A DNA stretch of 64,000 nt from Lotus japonicus (lineage: Eukaryota > Streptophyta > Magnoliopsida > Fabales > Fabaceae): contig NC_080044.1 in NCBI RefSeq assembly GCF_012489685.1, forward strand, positions 27,942,369-28,006,368, read 5' to 3'. Every line of letters begins with the position of its first letter. Position 1 is the stretch's first letter. Positions 9,356-20,239 of the stretch are shown in pieces. Both the position numbers and the translations under genes were made by a program. The notes below the pieces were generated by a model, which searched no databases, was not told where the DNA came from, and worked only from the letters and a program-made list of their open reading frames with translations.

Positions 9356-10750
9356 AGGCTTAAATGCATTTTGGACCCACAAGTTTACATTTTTTGCGAT
9401 TGTTGATGAAGGTATGAAAAACGGTAGAAAGGGGGGGGGGTTTGAATAACGTTTTCAGAATAAAGCTTCCACCTTAAAGATTTTAACAAATCTTTCGAGA
9501 ACAAAGTGCTTAAGATAAGAGATAGAAAAGCACACAAGGATTTTATCCTGGTTCACTTGATGAATCACTCAAGCTAATCCAGTCCACCCGTTAAGGTGAT
9601 TTCTTCCTTCTTAGAATGAAGGCAATCCACTAATCAGGTAAATGTTACAACTGCACTTGAAACCTACAAGTGACTAACAATACACTGACTTAGCTCACAC
9701 TAAGATTCACTCTCTTAGTCTTCTCTAGGATCCGATCAAACTTGATTCCTAAAGGTAACTAGCAACTGTTTAAGAAAGAATGTTTACAAAGAATTTGCTT
9801 CTGAAAAGCTAATGGTAAACACAATGAATTCAGATGAAAGAATGCTTAGAAAGTTTGAGTATAGCTTGCGCGTGTGAGATTCTTCCAACCGCATCTTTCA
9901 ATCTTCAGCCTCTATTTATACTCCAAGGATTAGGGTTTGAACGCTGCATGGGAATGCTACCGTTGGAGGGCAGTTCTGGAAATTCCAGCTTCTGTTGTGG
10001 CTGAGAATGTTAGGTAGGTCGTCAGGATAGTACATTTGCTTTTGTACTTGGATAGTGACTTGACCTTTAAACCTAGTAGACTTCTGATCAGGGGAATGCT
10101 TCATGTTGGAACTTGTGAAGCTAGTTGATCAGAGTCAGAGGGAAGCAGAGATCCTCTGACCGTTGTATCTTCAGATTCTGAACTCAGAGGGAAGTACATG
10201 GTCTTCAGAGTCATCTTGCTTCTAGTTCTTCAGAGTCTTCTACACCATCAGAACATCTGAACCTTCAGAGTGTCTGGGTTGTCAGAACGTCTGGATCTTC
10301 AGAACTTCAAGTGACTGAGTCCATATCAGAGCTTGTATGGCTTCAGATCTTCTGAAGCGTTTCTACTGTTCAGAGTGAACATAGATGTTGTGAAAGCGTT
10401 GCTTGGGTCACTCTTTAAGCACAGTGCTTCTGATTTGTGTGAGATTAAATTGAGGTCAGAGCCTGTAAATAGCACACTCAGAAAAACACGTTAGAGTACC
10501 ATAATTGTTCATACTAAAATGTTAACTTGTAATCATCAAAACATAGAGTTGTACTACTCGATCAAAACTTGATGTTACAATTGACCCTGATCTTATTTTT
10601 CTACGAAACGAGACCCTCTCCAAGCAATTTGCATGCAGAAGATGGCTAGTCGTTTTTGACTGGAGAGGGTCTCGGTTCATAGAAAAATAAGATCAGGGTC
10701 AACAATCGCAAAAAATGTAAACTTGGGGGTCCAAAAGTGCATTTAAGCCT
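9356..10750. mobile_element. long-hairpin MITE (217 bp) split by a solo LTR
   Basis: Outer ends AGGCTTAAATGCA and its complement; the inverted arms continue nearly perfectly for about 90 bp with a loop of about 35 bp near 10640. The left arm is 9356-9406, then the LTR insertion, and the hairpin resumes at 10585. Flanking direct repeat ATTATTT (9349-9355 and 10751-10757), 7 bp and AT-rich, so the superfamily is uncertain; the TIR resembles Mutator-like MITEs. No ORF. The hairpin could be transcribed into a small-RNA precursor. Confidence 0.75.
9407..10579 (-). repeat. solo LTR (copia type), minus orientation
   Basis: Starts TGAAGGTATG and ends GATGTTACA, the reverse complement of the solo LTR at 20524-21731, 1,173 bp. 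It is flanked by GTTGA / ATTGA (one mismatch). Removing it restores the MITE arm, which confirms the boundaries. It carries a poly(G) run at 9430-9439 and the family's CTTCAGA-rich U3. No internal region remains, so it is the product of LTR-LTR recombination. Confidence 0.8.
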
Positions 10751-10985
10751 ATTATTTATCCCTTGATTAAAGTGGTTGGACCTTAATCATAATATATACT
10801 ATTTGATTAAATAGGTTGGACCTTGATCATACCGTTTGTTATTGGATTAAGAAGATATACCCTTAATCCTATTATTTATTCTTTGATTAAGAGGATTTTC
10901 CTTAGACTCATTCTCTATTATTTGATTTAGAGGTTAGTTCCTCAACATATTATTTGTTGATTGATTAGAGAGTATAGACCTCATC
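10751..10985. repeat. degenerate tandem repeat, period about 50-60 bp
   Basis: Successive variants of TTGATTAAG, GGTTGGACCTTAATC and TATTATTTATT recur four to five times. The MITE inserted within this array. From 10986 to 11199 I see no feature other than unique-looking mixed-composition DNA. Confidence 0.55.
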
Positions 10986-11199
10986 GCCATAGATGATTGA
11001 CCCTGTGTCATGCGATCACTTTAGTGAGACGTGGTGCTATCCTGGCAAGGAGATGAAGATACATCTATGCGTAGGCGAAGAGCGTTGAACTGAGGGATTA
11101 ACGTTCAGATGATCGAGTTGGATACACATCGTCCTTAATCATTATTTATACGCTGCTTATAACTATGCTGAATCTCGCTAGGACTTATATTACATTATG

Positions 11200-13476
11200 C
11201 TAGGAAGTTGACCATTTCTTGCCTTGTTTGCTTTGTTTGTTCACTAACTCAAACTGCTCACCAACCCGCACCGATTCCAGACCCGGTCCATGGCCCATGC
11301 CCCATTCAAGTTTATGCGTTTCTTGGGTACAAACAGAATTACTATCACCCAAAAGCAAACAAGCAGACTTAGTGTGCAAAAAAATAGGATTGAAATAAAT
11401 GTTTAAACCCTGATCATTCTCCAAATTAGAAAGCTCATGATCAGCAAGGCCGTGAATCTCTACTCATTGACTATCACCATTAACCACCTCCTTATTTAAT
11501 AACAAACTACTGTAAGACCAAGATTTGGTTCTGTGTACATCTCTATGTTTTGATGATAACAAATATATATTTTGAGTATGTATAACTTTGGAACTCTAAC
11601 GTTTGTCTTATGTGTATATGATAAACAAGTTATGATTCTGATTGCAAGGGGTTTTTCATCAGAAGTCAAAGACCAAAGTGTTGACCACCAAACCGCTTCT
11701 GCACTCACTACGTTCTGTTGAACGGTAGTTAATGCTTCAGATGTTCTGAAGATTAAAGCTCTGATGTGGGCTCTGAGGAATCAAGTGCTGAAGACTCTGA
11801 AGACCAGAAGTTCTGAAGTGAATGGTCAAAAACTCTGAAGACTTGAAGATTATGAAGATCAAGGAAGCTGGCTCTGAAGACCAAGTGCTTCTATTCAAAA
11901 GACCAGAAGTTCTGAAGTGAACTGGTCCAGAAGCTGAAGACTTGAAGCTCTGAAGATCCAAGCATCCTCGTGACTCTGACAAGAAGCTTCACAAGTTCAC
12001 ATTGAAGCGCGCCTCTGATGATCCGAAGTCAACTGTAAAGGACAAAAGGTCACTATCAAATAGTACAATTGCAGTGTACTATTCTGACAAGTCTACTTAC
12101 GAGGATCATCCTTGTCTGTTATGGAAATTCCAGAAGTACCCTCCAACGGACAGATTCTCTCAACGGAAAATTCACTTTGTGCTTGGAGTATTTAAAGGCT
12201 GAAGAAAGGAAGAAAAAGTCTAAGACACTGCATTGCAATACAACCTTCATTCAAGCGATAAACTCTTAGCAATCTTTTTCTTCCTTGTTCTTACTTTGTT
12301 TACACACAGCTTGTTTAGAAGCAAATCTCTTGTAAACACAACTCTCAATCTTTTGATTGTATTTCCTTTAGGGACCAGTTAGGTCAGTAGCCTTGAGAAG
12401 ACTAAGACTTGTGTATCTTGGTGTTTGCTAGTTCTTAGGATTGTTAGTCACTGAGCAAGGTGTGCGTGTGTATTTGTAACAACCTTTGATTAGTGGATTA
12501 CCTTTATTGGACGAAGGAAGAAATCACCTTAACGGGTGGACTGGATTAGCTTGAGGATTAGTTTAAGTGAACCAGGATAAATTCCTTGTGTGTTTCTCTC
12601 TTAACTCTTTACTCTTCTACCTTTGAAACCGAGAGTTTACGTGAATTGAAAAGAAACCATTTTTACTTCAAAACCCATCAACCCCCCCCCCCCCCACTTT
12701 CTAGTGTTAAAAAGTTGACCCACAAAATACTCCTTGAAACTGTTTCCATTATACATTTTAAAATCCCAATCTTTCAAATGTAGCAAGTCCTTTAACTCAT
12801 CCAAAGAGTAATCAGCCTCTAATAAGTGCTGCAACGCTTCCCCATCAACGCTCAAGTCCGTTTTTTTTTCCTGTTTCTTCTGGTGATCCTACCACACCAA
12901 CGCCGCCATGTTCTCCATGTTGCTCCCGTCGATCCCAAGCTTCGACCAATGAGACGACAATGAAGGTGTGCTTGCTGTCACTGCCTTAATCTTTGTTGAA
13001 CGCAATCGAGAATCCGGATAAACACCCGTTGTATGATCAGACTCAACCGTAACCATAACAATCACCCCATCAAGTAGGACTTTTATTTCACGCGCTGATG
13101 TTACCGGAACAGTCGAATCAACTAAAATTCGGGCCACATCATATCGAACCCCAACAAAAGTTGGGCCATCCAAACAAACTAGCCGCCCGAAAGAACAAAC
13201 AAGTATCTCAAAGAACTCATAACACCATGCATATATCGGCACATTCCTAACCTTCAACCATGTAGCATGACTTCTAGAGCGAGTCGCCAACGTGCAAGGT
13301 GTAACTGCCAAAAAAATTTGCAATAAAAAACCATCCTGTATAATATCCATCATCTCATCTCTGGACTGGAATTCTAACAACACCACCTTTGCACCTAAGG
13401 GCTTCACTCGAATCGACCCTAGACCATTCATATGGAGAAAATCTTGTAAAATTTCAATTGTGTACAACTCACCCAA
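11200..13476 (-). pseudogene. LINE (L1-type) ORF1 fragment, split by an LTR
   Basis: From 13476 downward on the minus strand a 195-codon frame contains the plant LINE ORF1 region with IRVKPLGAKVVLLEF, a W-L-x-V-x-N-V-P segment and FGRLVCLDG followed by ARILVDS. One in-frame TAG at 12889-12891 interrupts it and the same frame continues to about 12700. After the LTR insertion (11511-12696) a compatible frame resumes to about 11200. ORF1 proteins bind LINE RNA. The zinc-knuckle and endonuclease/RT ORF2 are absent. The right end stops abruptly at a microsatellite near 13500. Function of the 11200-11510 part as ORF1 is inference from position and orientation. Confidence 0.6.
11511..12696 (+). repeat. 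copia-type LTR, plus orientation, inserted in the LINE fragment
   Basis: Begins TGTAAGACCAAG. Shows the family layout: AAGTTCTGAAG-rich U3, CCAGAAGTACCCTCCAACGG block, a TATA-like GGAGTATTTAAAGG at about 12185, splice-like CAAATCTCTTGTAAAC block and the GTGAACCAGGATAA block. It ends in a C15 run near 12681-12695. The exact right end and target duplication are not clear, so it may be truncated. Confidence 0.7.
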
Positions 13477-13500
13477 AGATGCCTCCGCACAAGTCTCTAA

Positions 13501-13540
13501 CCTCTATATCTATATTTATCTATATCTATCTATATAGAAT
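13501..13540. repeat. (TATC/TATA)n microsatellite
   Basis: Imperfect tetranucleotide repeat of TATCTA units marking the right end of the LINE fragment. Confidence 0.8.
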
Positions 13541-13545
13541 GTAAA

Positions 13546-13971
13546 TGAGAAGTTTAGCAATCTCGAAGGTAAAATAGTCTATTAATAAACAATGTTTCAT
13601 ATATTTGTTTTTACCTATGGACTTTTAAATAATTATACATATTATTTTAATATTCGGCAGACTTTTAATCTCAGTCGTTCGATAATCCTCTAGAACTTCT
13701 TCCATCAATGTTAGTACATAACTTTCTACTATTAAGGTCAAAATTATTTAAATGAATTTATTATTATTTAATTTATATGAGTTATAGAATGTCTTAGGTC
13801 AAAATTAATATTAAATGTGATATTAGTTATGAATTCTATAAGACACATATTATTAGTTTAGGTTTGTTGAAGTATTAATCAACTAATAATTAATATTAAT
13901 AATAAACCTTAAAAGTTAAAGGTCACTCAATAACAAAAACTCCCCTATCCCATCCTCTTTGATGAACGCAC
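13546..13971. repeat. AT-rich tandem-repeat unit, left copy flanking the nest
   Basis: From GAGAAGTTTAGCAATCTCGA to CCATCCTCTT this is a diverged copy of 37272-37720. No coding capacity. It ends at the left edge of the nested element. Confidence 0.75.
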
Positions 13972-15289
13972 TGTCGCGGGTGCGTTTCCAAGTATTTTTG
14001 CTTTAAATGCAGTACAAGGTGTTGAACACCAGGATCGTTCTCACAAGGACTTGATGAATTATTAATTGATATTAGAGTAAAAAAAAAGTAAAAAAAAAGG
14101 GGGTTTTGATTGATTTGATAGAAGGTAACAACAAAGCAATAATTAAATAGATTAGACAGAAGAGAGAAAGCGTTAGTCATCGGATTATAACATTCAAGTG
14201 CAACAAACCTTCATTGGTTACAAGAGATTAATTCTTCCTTATTAATTCCCTAATTCGTGAGAACTAATTAACTAAGCGGAAATTAATTCACAGTTTCCTA
14301 AACTAAGCGATTAAGAAACAATTACGAACTAACATGAACTATGCGAACATGCATCAACTCTTATTTCTAAAACTACGGAATTAAGCAAACCCTAGATCAT
14401 AAATAGAGATGAAGAAAATAAATAAAGAAATAAATTCGCATTAAGAATAAAACCTTAAGTTTGAAAACACAAGAATATTAAAAATCCTAAGACTAACTAT
14501 GGAGTTTAGCAACTCATACTACAAAAGAGAGAGATTGATGGGAGTGATGTGGTGAAGTTAGGTGAGGTAACAAATCTTAAACCCCACTTATTTATACTAA
14601 TAAATAAACTTGTTCATCAAGTAACAATCCTTGTTGTAACGCCCCGAATTTCAGGGGTTACGGTAACAATCTGATAAAGTAAATATGCAATGTTTTCCAA
14701 AAGGATTTATAAACACGAGTATTATTTTTTTTCTTCTCAAAGTATTTTCAAAACACGTCATGCATACTCTCAACTGTAAATAAATTTACATCGAGCCTTA
14801 AATAAGGCAAGTACCCGAAGGTAAACCCGAAAGCACCCAACCTACCAAACCTAACCAATAGAAACAACTCAACAAAGAACCTATTATGCAATGACACCAT
14901 AAATCTGAAATACTCCCTACGATCTCCACATCGGGGAACCGCAGGAAAGCAATGCATCGGAACCTACCCGAAACCTCAAATATAAATTCATAAAATCATT
15001 ATGCAAGCTTAAACCAATAACGGTAAGCTCTCTAACCCAAGGCTCTATCCCTACACCCGACTCTATTCTTTGAGTCTACCATAATTCTTCAAGCCCTCAT
15101 CTCGAACTCGCACGAAGGTCAACCTTCATCGAAGATTCTCCATCGCCTAATAGCGTTAAGCGCCCAAACAACAAGTAGCAAATAGAAAGGGTTAACTCCA
15201 TGCCATTACCACGTATGAAAGAGAAAAACATGCTATTCAGATATAAGTGCATAACATGGCACATACGCTAGCAACCTAATTCAAGATAG

Positions 15290-15660
15290 ATGACGACATA
15301 TTTTCAACAATATAGATTTAAATCAACTATCAACAACCTCAAAAATATTTCTACTCAGATATCAACAACTTAACAACATATATGTTAATTCAGATATCAA
15401 CAACTTAACAATGTAACATTTATTTAGACATCAACTTAACAACATATAACAGCTCAGATATCCACAACCTCCACAGTATAGAATCAATTCATCTGATCTC
15501 AACAATATAACATCAAATCAAATAACAACAACCTCAACCTATATCATCTAATCAGATGTCAACAACCCCAACAATATCACATCAAACCATATATCAAAGA
15601 CCTCGACAATATAACATCAAATCAGATATCGACAATCCTCAACAATATCAATCAAACAAT
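15290..15660. repeat. degenerate ~35-40 bp repeat, AACATCAAATCAGATATCAACAA type
   Basis: About nine imperfect units built around CAGATATCAACAACCTCAA and ACAATATAACATC. The same array type occurs at 62530-62940 in the related LTR. Confidence 0.7.
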
Positions 15661-16130
15661 AACGTCTCACAAGACGGGACAGTCCTGTGAAAATATCCAC
15701 TCCACTGTCACAAAGTAACGCCTCGAAGGACGGGATAGTCATGTGAAAATATCCACTCCACTACCACTTGATAACATCTCGCAAGACGGGACAATCACGC
15801 GGGACCACACCCCACCTCATCGCCACTTTAGAACATCTCGCAAGATGGGACAATCACGCGGGACCACACCCCACCTCATCGCCACTGTATAACGTCTCGA
15901 AGGACGGGACAATCACGCGGGACCACACCCCACCTCATCGCCACTTAATAACGTCTCGAAGGACGGGACAATCACGCGAGACCACACCCCACCTCATCGC
16001 CACTTAATAACGTCTTGAAGGACGGGACAATCACGCGGGACCACACCCCACCTCATCGCCACTTAATAACGTCTCGAAGGACGGGACAATCACGCAGGAC
16101 CACACCCCACCTCATCGCCACTTAAAGACC
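15660..16130. repeat. 59 bp tandem repeat array inside the solo LTR
   Basis: Eight head-to-tail units beginning near AACGTCTCGAAGGACGGGAC. I measured the period as 59 bp from successive CAATCACGCG positions (15851, 15910, 15969). The first two units carry CCTGTGAAAATATCC and the last six carry CACGCGGGACC. ORFs crossing it are artefacts of the repeat. Confidence 0.9.
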
Positions 16131-18807
16131 AAATCAAAACATCTCATCCAACTCAGTAGTCACTCAAACAACAATCCCAAATTCCATAATCAAATCAAGA
16201 TAACCACATGTTATTCATATTATCGACAAACATAAATCAATTCAATGCATATCAGCTCAGTTCAATGACAGAAACCAGTAAACGGTCGAAGCCTCTCAGA
16301 AAACGGAGACACACGTCTCAATAAGTTCACTCGGCGGAAGCCTCTAGAAAAAAATTTTCTCAGTTCAACATAATAATCATAATCCAATGCCATTCAATAT
16401 AAACATCTTCATCTCAAACGCAGGCAGTGCGATAAAAGCAGGCAAGACTCAAAGACGCTCTAAAACCGAGTTACCCTTACCTTAGCCAATTTCTCCATCC
16501 AAGCTCAACATCCCAGTCCAATCCAAAATAGAGCTCCCGAACTCAGCAAGTTCCCCGGGCGTCCTCCTCAGTTGTGAAACCTCACCAATTGCTCCAAAGT
16601 CTCTTTCCTCAGCTCAACTCGTTCCAAACCTTAAGCAAAGTATCATTGCTTAGTCGCTAAGAAACAAAACAACTAATAACGCTATCAAAACCCGAAAATA
16701 AGCTTTCAAAGCTCTAGAGTTCGACATTTAGGCACGAATGGACAATAAGACATGTTTTCGCTAAAATGCGCATAACTCGAGCTACAGAACTCGGAATGAC
16801 ACGAAACCAACGCCAAAATTTCGACAATTGAAAGAGCTACGCAATGGCTCAGGTCATTCAGACCCAAAAATTATTTTTGGACACGGTACAATAGCAAATA
16901 AGTTTCGGCCACTAACAAAATAGGGTTTCCCGAACTTTTTCTTTGATCTAATTTAATTCCTAGGTATTCTTAGGCGATATCTAGGCCAGGGAAACTCTCA
17001 GAAAAATTATCGGGTCGAAAACTAACACAGGGATATTTTGGTTAGTGTTTTTAGCCTGAAAACTCAAAGTCGGAATTTTGAGAAATAAATTTGATGAGCG
17101 TGTTTCTAACGACATTTATAACAACTAATCCTACTGACACTAAGCTCAGTCGAGAGTTTTTAAACCAAAGAACGAAGCTTTGGCCAAAAATGAGTTTTTT
17201 GAGCAGAATTGAAACTCGGCGGCAATTCGGCGAGATTCAGCAGAAAACAACCGGATATTCATGCTCTTGGGCATGTAGGCAATAAGTTTAGACACTGAAA
17301 TCAAGTTATTTGGACAGTTTTACAAAAAGCTCAAAACGTTGAGCACAGAAAGACATAGAGAAAAGCGACAGAAATGACGATCAGAAGTAAGGAATAGCAT
17401 CTATACCTCGAGGTCTTCGAATAGCAACTGTCGGTGCAGCGATCAGGCAAGAAACGACGAAAATCTCTTCTTCCCTCTCCTTCCTCAAGCTCGCGACCTT
17501 GGTGTGGCTATGGTGAATAATTTTTGGTTTTTCTCCTATTTATAGGAGATGGAAAACGCGGGAAAAAGAAAATTTCGCGATTTTGATTTTTCCTGTGCAT
17601 TCCTCTGTGAATTCTAAGATAGGTTCTGGCGACAGAATTCTAGAACTCGAAACAGGTTTCTTGGAATTTAAGCAAATGATCCAAAGTCGGTGTAAATCGA
17701 TTTTACCCGAAAAACTACTTTTTGCAGTTGATGTCGGATGAGAAAACTTCTCTCTGAAGAAGGATTGGAAACATCGAAAGAAATGGGTGTACGCGTGTGG
17801 AATCTTCATTTGAAGCTTCAAATAGAAAAAGTCTTCATCGACTGTTTACTTAAAGGTTCTTGAGCTATCAGGGATTCAGTTTCGGCAAACTTTCGAGAAT
17901 TGAAATCGATCGTTCGTACATTCCAGGGTTTCGTGTCGAAACATTCGTCAGGGAAAGGAATAAGAGAAATTCTTATAATCCTCTGAATATTTTTGAATTC
18001 CGCTTCTACAATGCTTTAAGAGTAGATTAGCCTTTTACTAACGCTTTCGCCCTAAGGCGGAAGTGAATAAAGCTCGTGCTATAACCTATATCGAGTATAC
18101 TACTTTTCTTAGTCATTTCCTGAACTTTCTCCTTCCTAATACTAATCCAAACATCAACTACAAGTCAAGTTCCTCTCACGCTGACACAAAAACCTATGCG
18201 TGAGTTGGAAATTAATTATTTATTTAATTCTAAAATCCTGGGTCTTACACTTGTTATCTAACTCTTTACTAAATCTTCACAAAATCGGGCCCACATAAAG
18301 AAGTAAGCTGCTTAACACTCAGGTGTTTGTGGGTCCCACAAAAAGTCTGAATCTTCAATCGAGGTAAAAATGAGAGTTGTAGCTCTTTAAGTCAGCTTCG
18401 AGGGCCTTCAATCGGATCCTAATTCGGAGTTTTGTAGCCCATGATATAATCATTTTAGTGCAGACTGATCCAGACTTGCAGGACTAGCGACAACAACTTT
18501 GCAAGGAAATTCTGACCAAGTTCAAGGCTGGTTCTCGAATTTTTCTAAACATTAAAATTGTAAGGCTTCAAGTTAGCTTTCCAAGGACATATTATTCGCC
18601 CTATTTGAATATTTGTAGCTCCAGATTCAACCTGTTCTAGCCAAACCGTCACAGAAACTAAAAGTGTAGAATTAAGCACTTTTCTATGAATAATCCAATT
18701 AAGCACTAATGGTCAGAACATGGCTATGTCATAACACTTACGCGCAAAAATGTATATAATGAAGCTTAGAAAGACACACATAAAGTGCATCAATTATGCG
18801 CTTATCA

Positions 18808-18822
18808 AACTCCCCCACAATT
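18808..18822 (-). promoter_or_regulatory. polypurine tract of the gene-less element
   Basis: On the minus strand a G-rich purine run (AATTGTGGGGGAGTT) directly precedes the LTR start TGATAAGCGC, the position required for plus-strand cDNA priming. It sets the element's orientation. Confidence 0.75.
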
Positions 18823-18978
18823 AGCCTTTTGTACTCGTGGCCAAAACTTAACTTCAAAGAAGAATAAGAAAATCACTTATGATAACAAGTACTTCCTAAA
18901 ACATAAAAACTCAGCTCATACTTATCTTTGAGAAGTTGAAATTCAGGTTTATGAGCAAGAAAACAACCACTTCACTTT

Positions 18979-19862
18979 TGTAATTCAGGTTCCCTATAGG
19001 ACGAATGTCCTGCACGATGCTGGGACAACCAGGTTCGACAACTAACTAACAGTAACAAAACCAGCAAAATAATAAAGAAGAACACAGAGGATTAGTAACC
19101 CAGTTCGGTGAAACTTCACTTACGTCTGGAGGGTTTGCACCCAAAGAAAGGAAATCCACTATCTCAAGATTTACGAATTACAGACACTCATGAACACCAC
19201 AGTTCATAGTTCACTTCCTAATCTACCCAGTGTATTTCTACTTAGTATCTCAACCTAAGTAGAGAGCCCCTCTCACTTTCTCTTAATCACTGCCACAGTG
19301 ATTGGTAACAAACAATCAACAATCAGAGTTTGAAGAATCAAACACACCGAACACAACTTTACTTTATAGAATAAGTGAGCAAAGTTTGTTCACAAGTAAC
19401 AAGGACAAAGAACAATGAACAATCCTAAAACACTTGATCTCTCTCTGTTAGATTCGGTAGTCTTCCTGTTTTAGGTCTTCATCCTTTTATATACTTCAGC
19501 AGCAGCAGCATAGGGACTAGGGTTAGCATGGGCTGAAGTAACAGATTGCAACAACCATCAAATCAAAACTGAATCTTCAAAGATCTTATTGCGTTTTTCC
19601 CAAGTAAAGATAGAAACAAATCTTTTATCAAAGATTGTTTCAACAAATAACAACCCACAATTAAAACCCTTCTGGTACAGCTACTTGAACCTCAAGTAAC
19701 TTATAAAAATATATCTTCATAAGATCTTCAAGGGCCCACAATCACGTTCCAAGCAAAGGACTAATGTCATAGCTTCACGAAATCAGATGGCAAGGCATCT
19801 GCTTCGACATCAGGTTGTTTTTGACAAAATGCTAGAAAACAAAGTAACAACAATCTCCTCCT
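18979..19862 (-). repeat. left (3') LTR of the gag-only SIRE-like element
   Basis: 884 bp, TGTAATTCAGG to AACAACA. The partner LTR at 23586-24411 is about 58 bp shorter because of an internal deletion near the TATATACTTCAGCAG block. Confidence 0.88.
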
Positions 19863-20239
19863 TTGTCAAATTTTGTCTAAAACAACTCACAGATCAGAGA
19901 GAGTAAACATAGAGAACCAAAGCTCCCCCTTAGCAGCAGAACTCCCCTTCAAATGATGCATCCATAATAACAACAATCATACTCCAAAAGGCATAGTTGG
20001 AACAAAGAACATAGCAGCAAAACACACTAACTATCCAACAAAAGCAAACCAGTAGCAACTTGAACATAAAACAGTAGCAAAAGTGTCTTCAAATGATTAC
20101 AGACCAAAGCTACCAAGTAGGAAAACATAGTCTTCACAGCAACAGAAACAACACAGATTCTTCACCAAACTACTACTCCCCCTTTTTAACATAAATTTGG
20201 CAAAAGGGTCTTCAACATAAACAAACCATCACTACTTAG

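Larger units (their letters stand above)
14635..18249 (-). repeat. solo LTR of the Tekay-like family
   Basis: Starts TGTAACGCCCC and ends GGGTCTTACA, 3,615 bp, flanked by a perfect duplication CTTGT (14630-14634 and 18250-18254). It matches the termini and interior of the 3389-8384 LTR and is close to 61941-64000. A minus-strand TATA box sits at 17537-17544. No internal region, so it was formed by recombination between two LTRs. Two subrepeat arrays lie inside. The remaining sequence (16140-18240) is non-coding LTR. Confidence 0.9.
13972..18807 (-). repeat. left (3') LTR of the gene-less element, interrupted by a solo LTR
   Basis: Starts TGTCGCGGGTGCG and ends GCGCTTATCA; real length is about 1.2 kb (13972-14634 plus 18255-18807). 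Landmarks shared with the right LTR are CAGTACAAGGTGTTGAACACC, the TATACTAATAAATAA block (minus-strand TATA at about 14590-14597) and CTTCACAAAATCGGGC. It is split at 14634 by a solo LTR. Confidence 0.83.

Noticed and set aside
11511..12710. Target duplication for the LTR in the LINE fragment
   Set aside because: I compared ACTAC at the left with CTAGT and neighbouring bases at the right and found no match, so the right end is not settled.
15768..16007. 79-aa ORF with repeated TSRKTGQSRGTTPHLIAT-like segments
   Set aside because: It only reads through the 59 bp tandem array; the protein repeat is a by-product of the DNA repeat.
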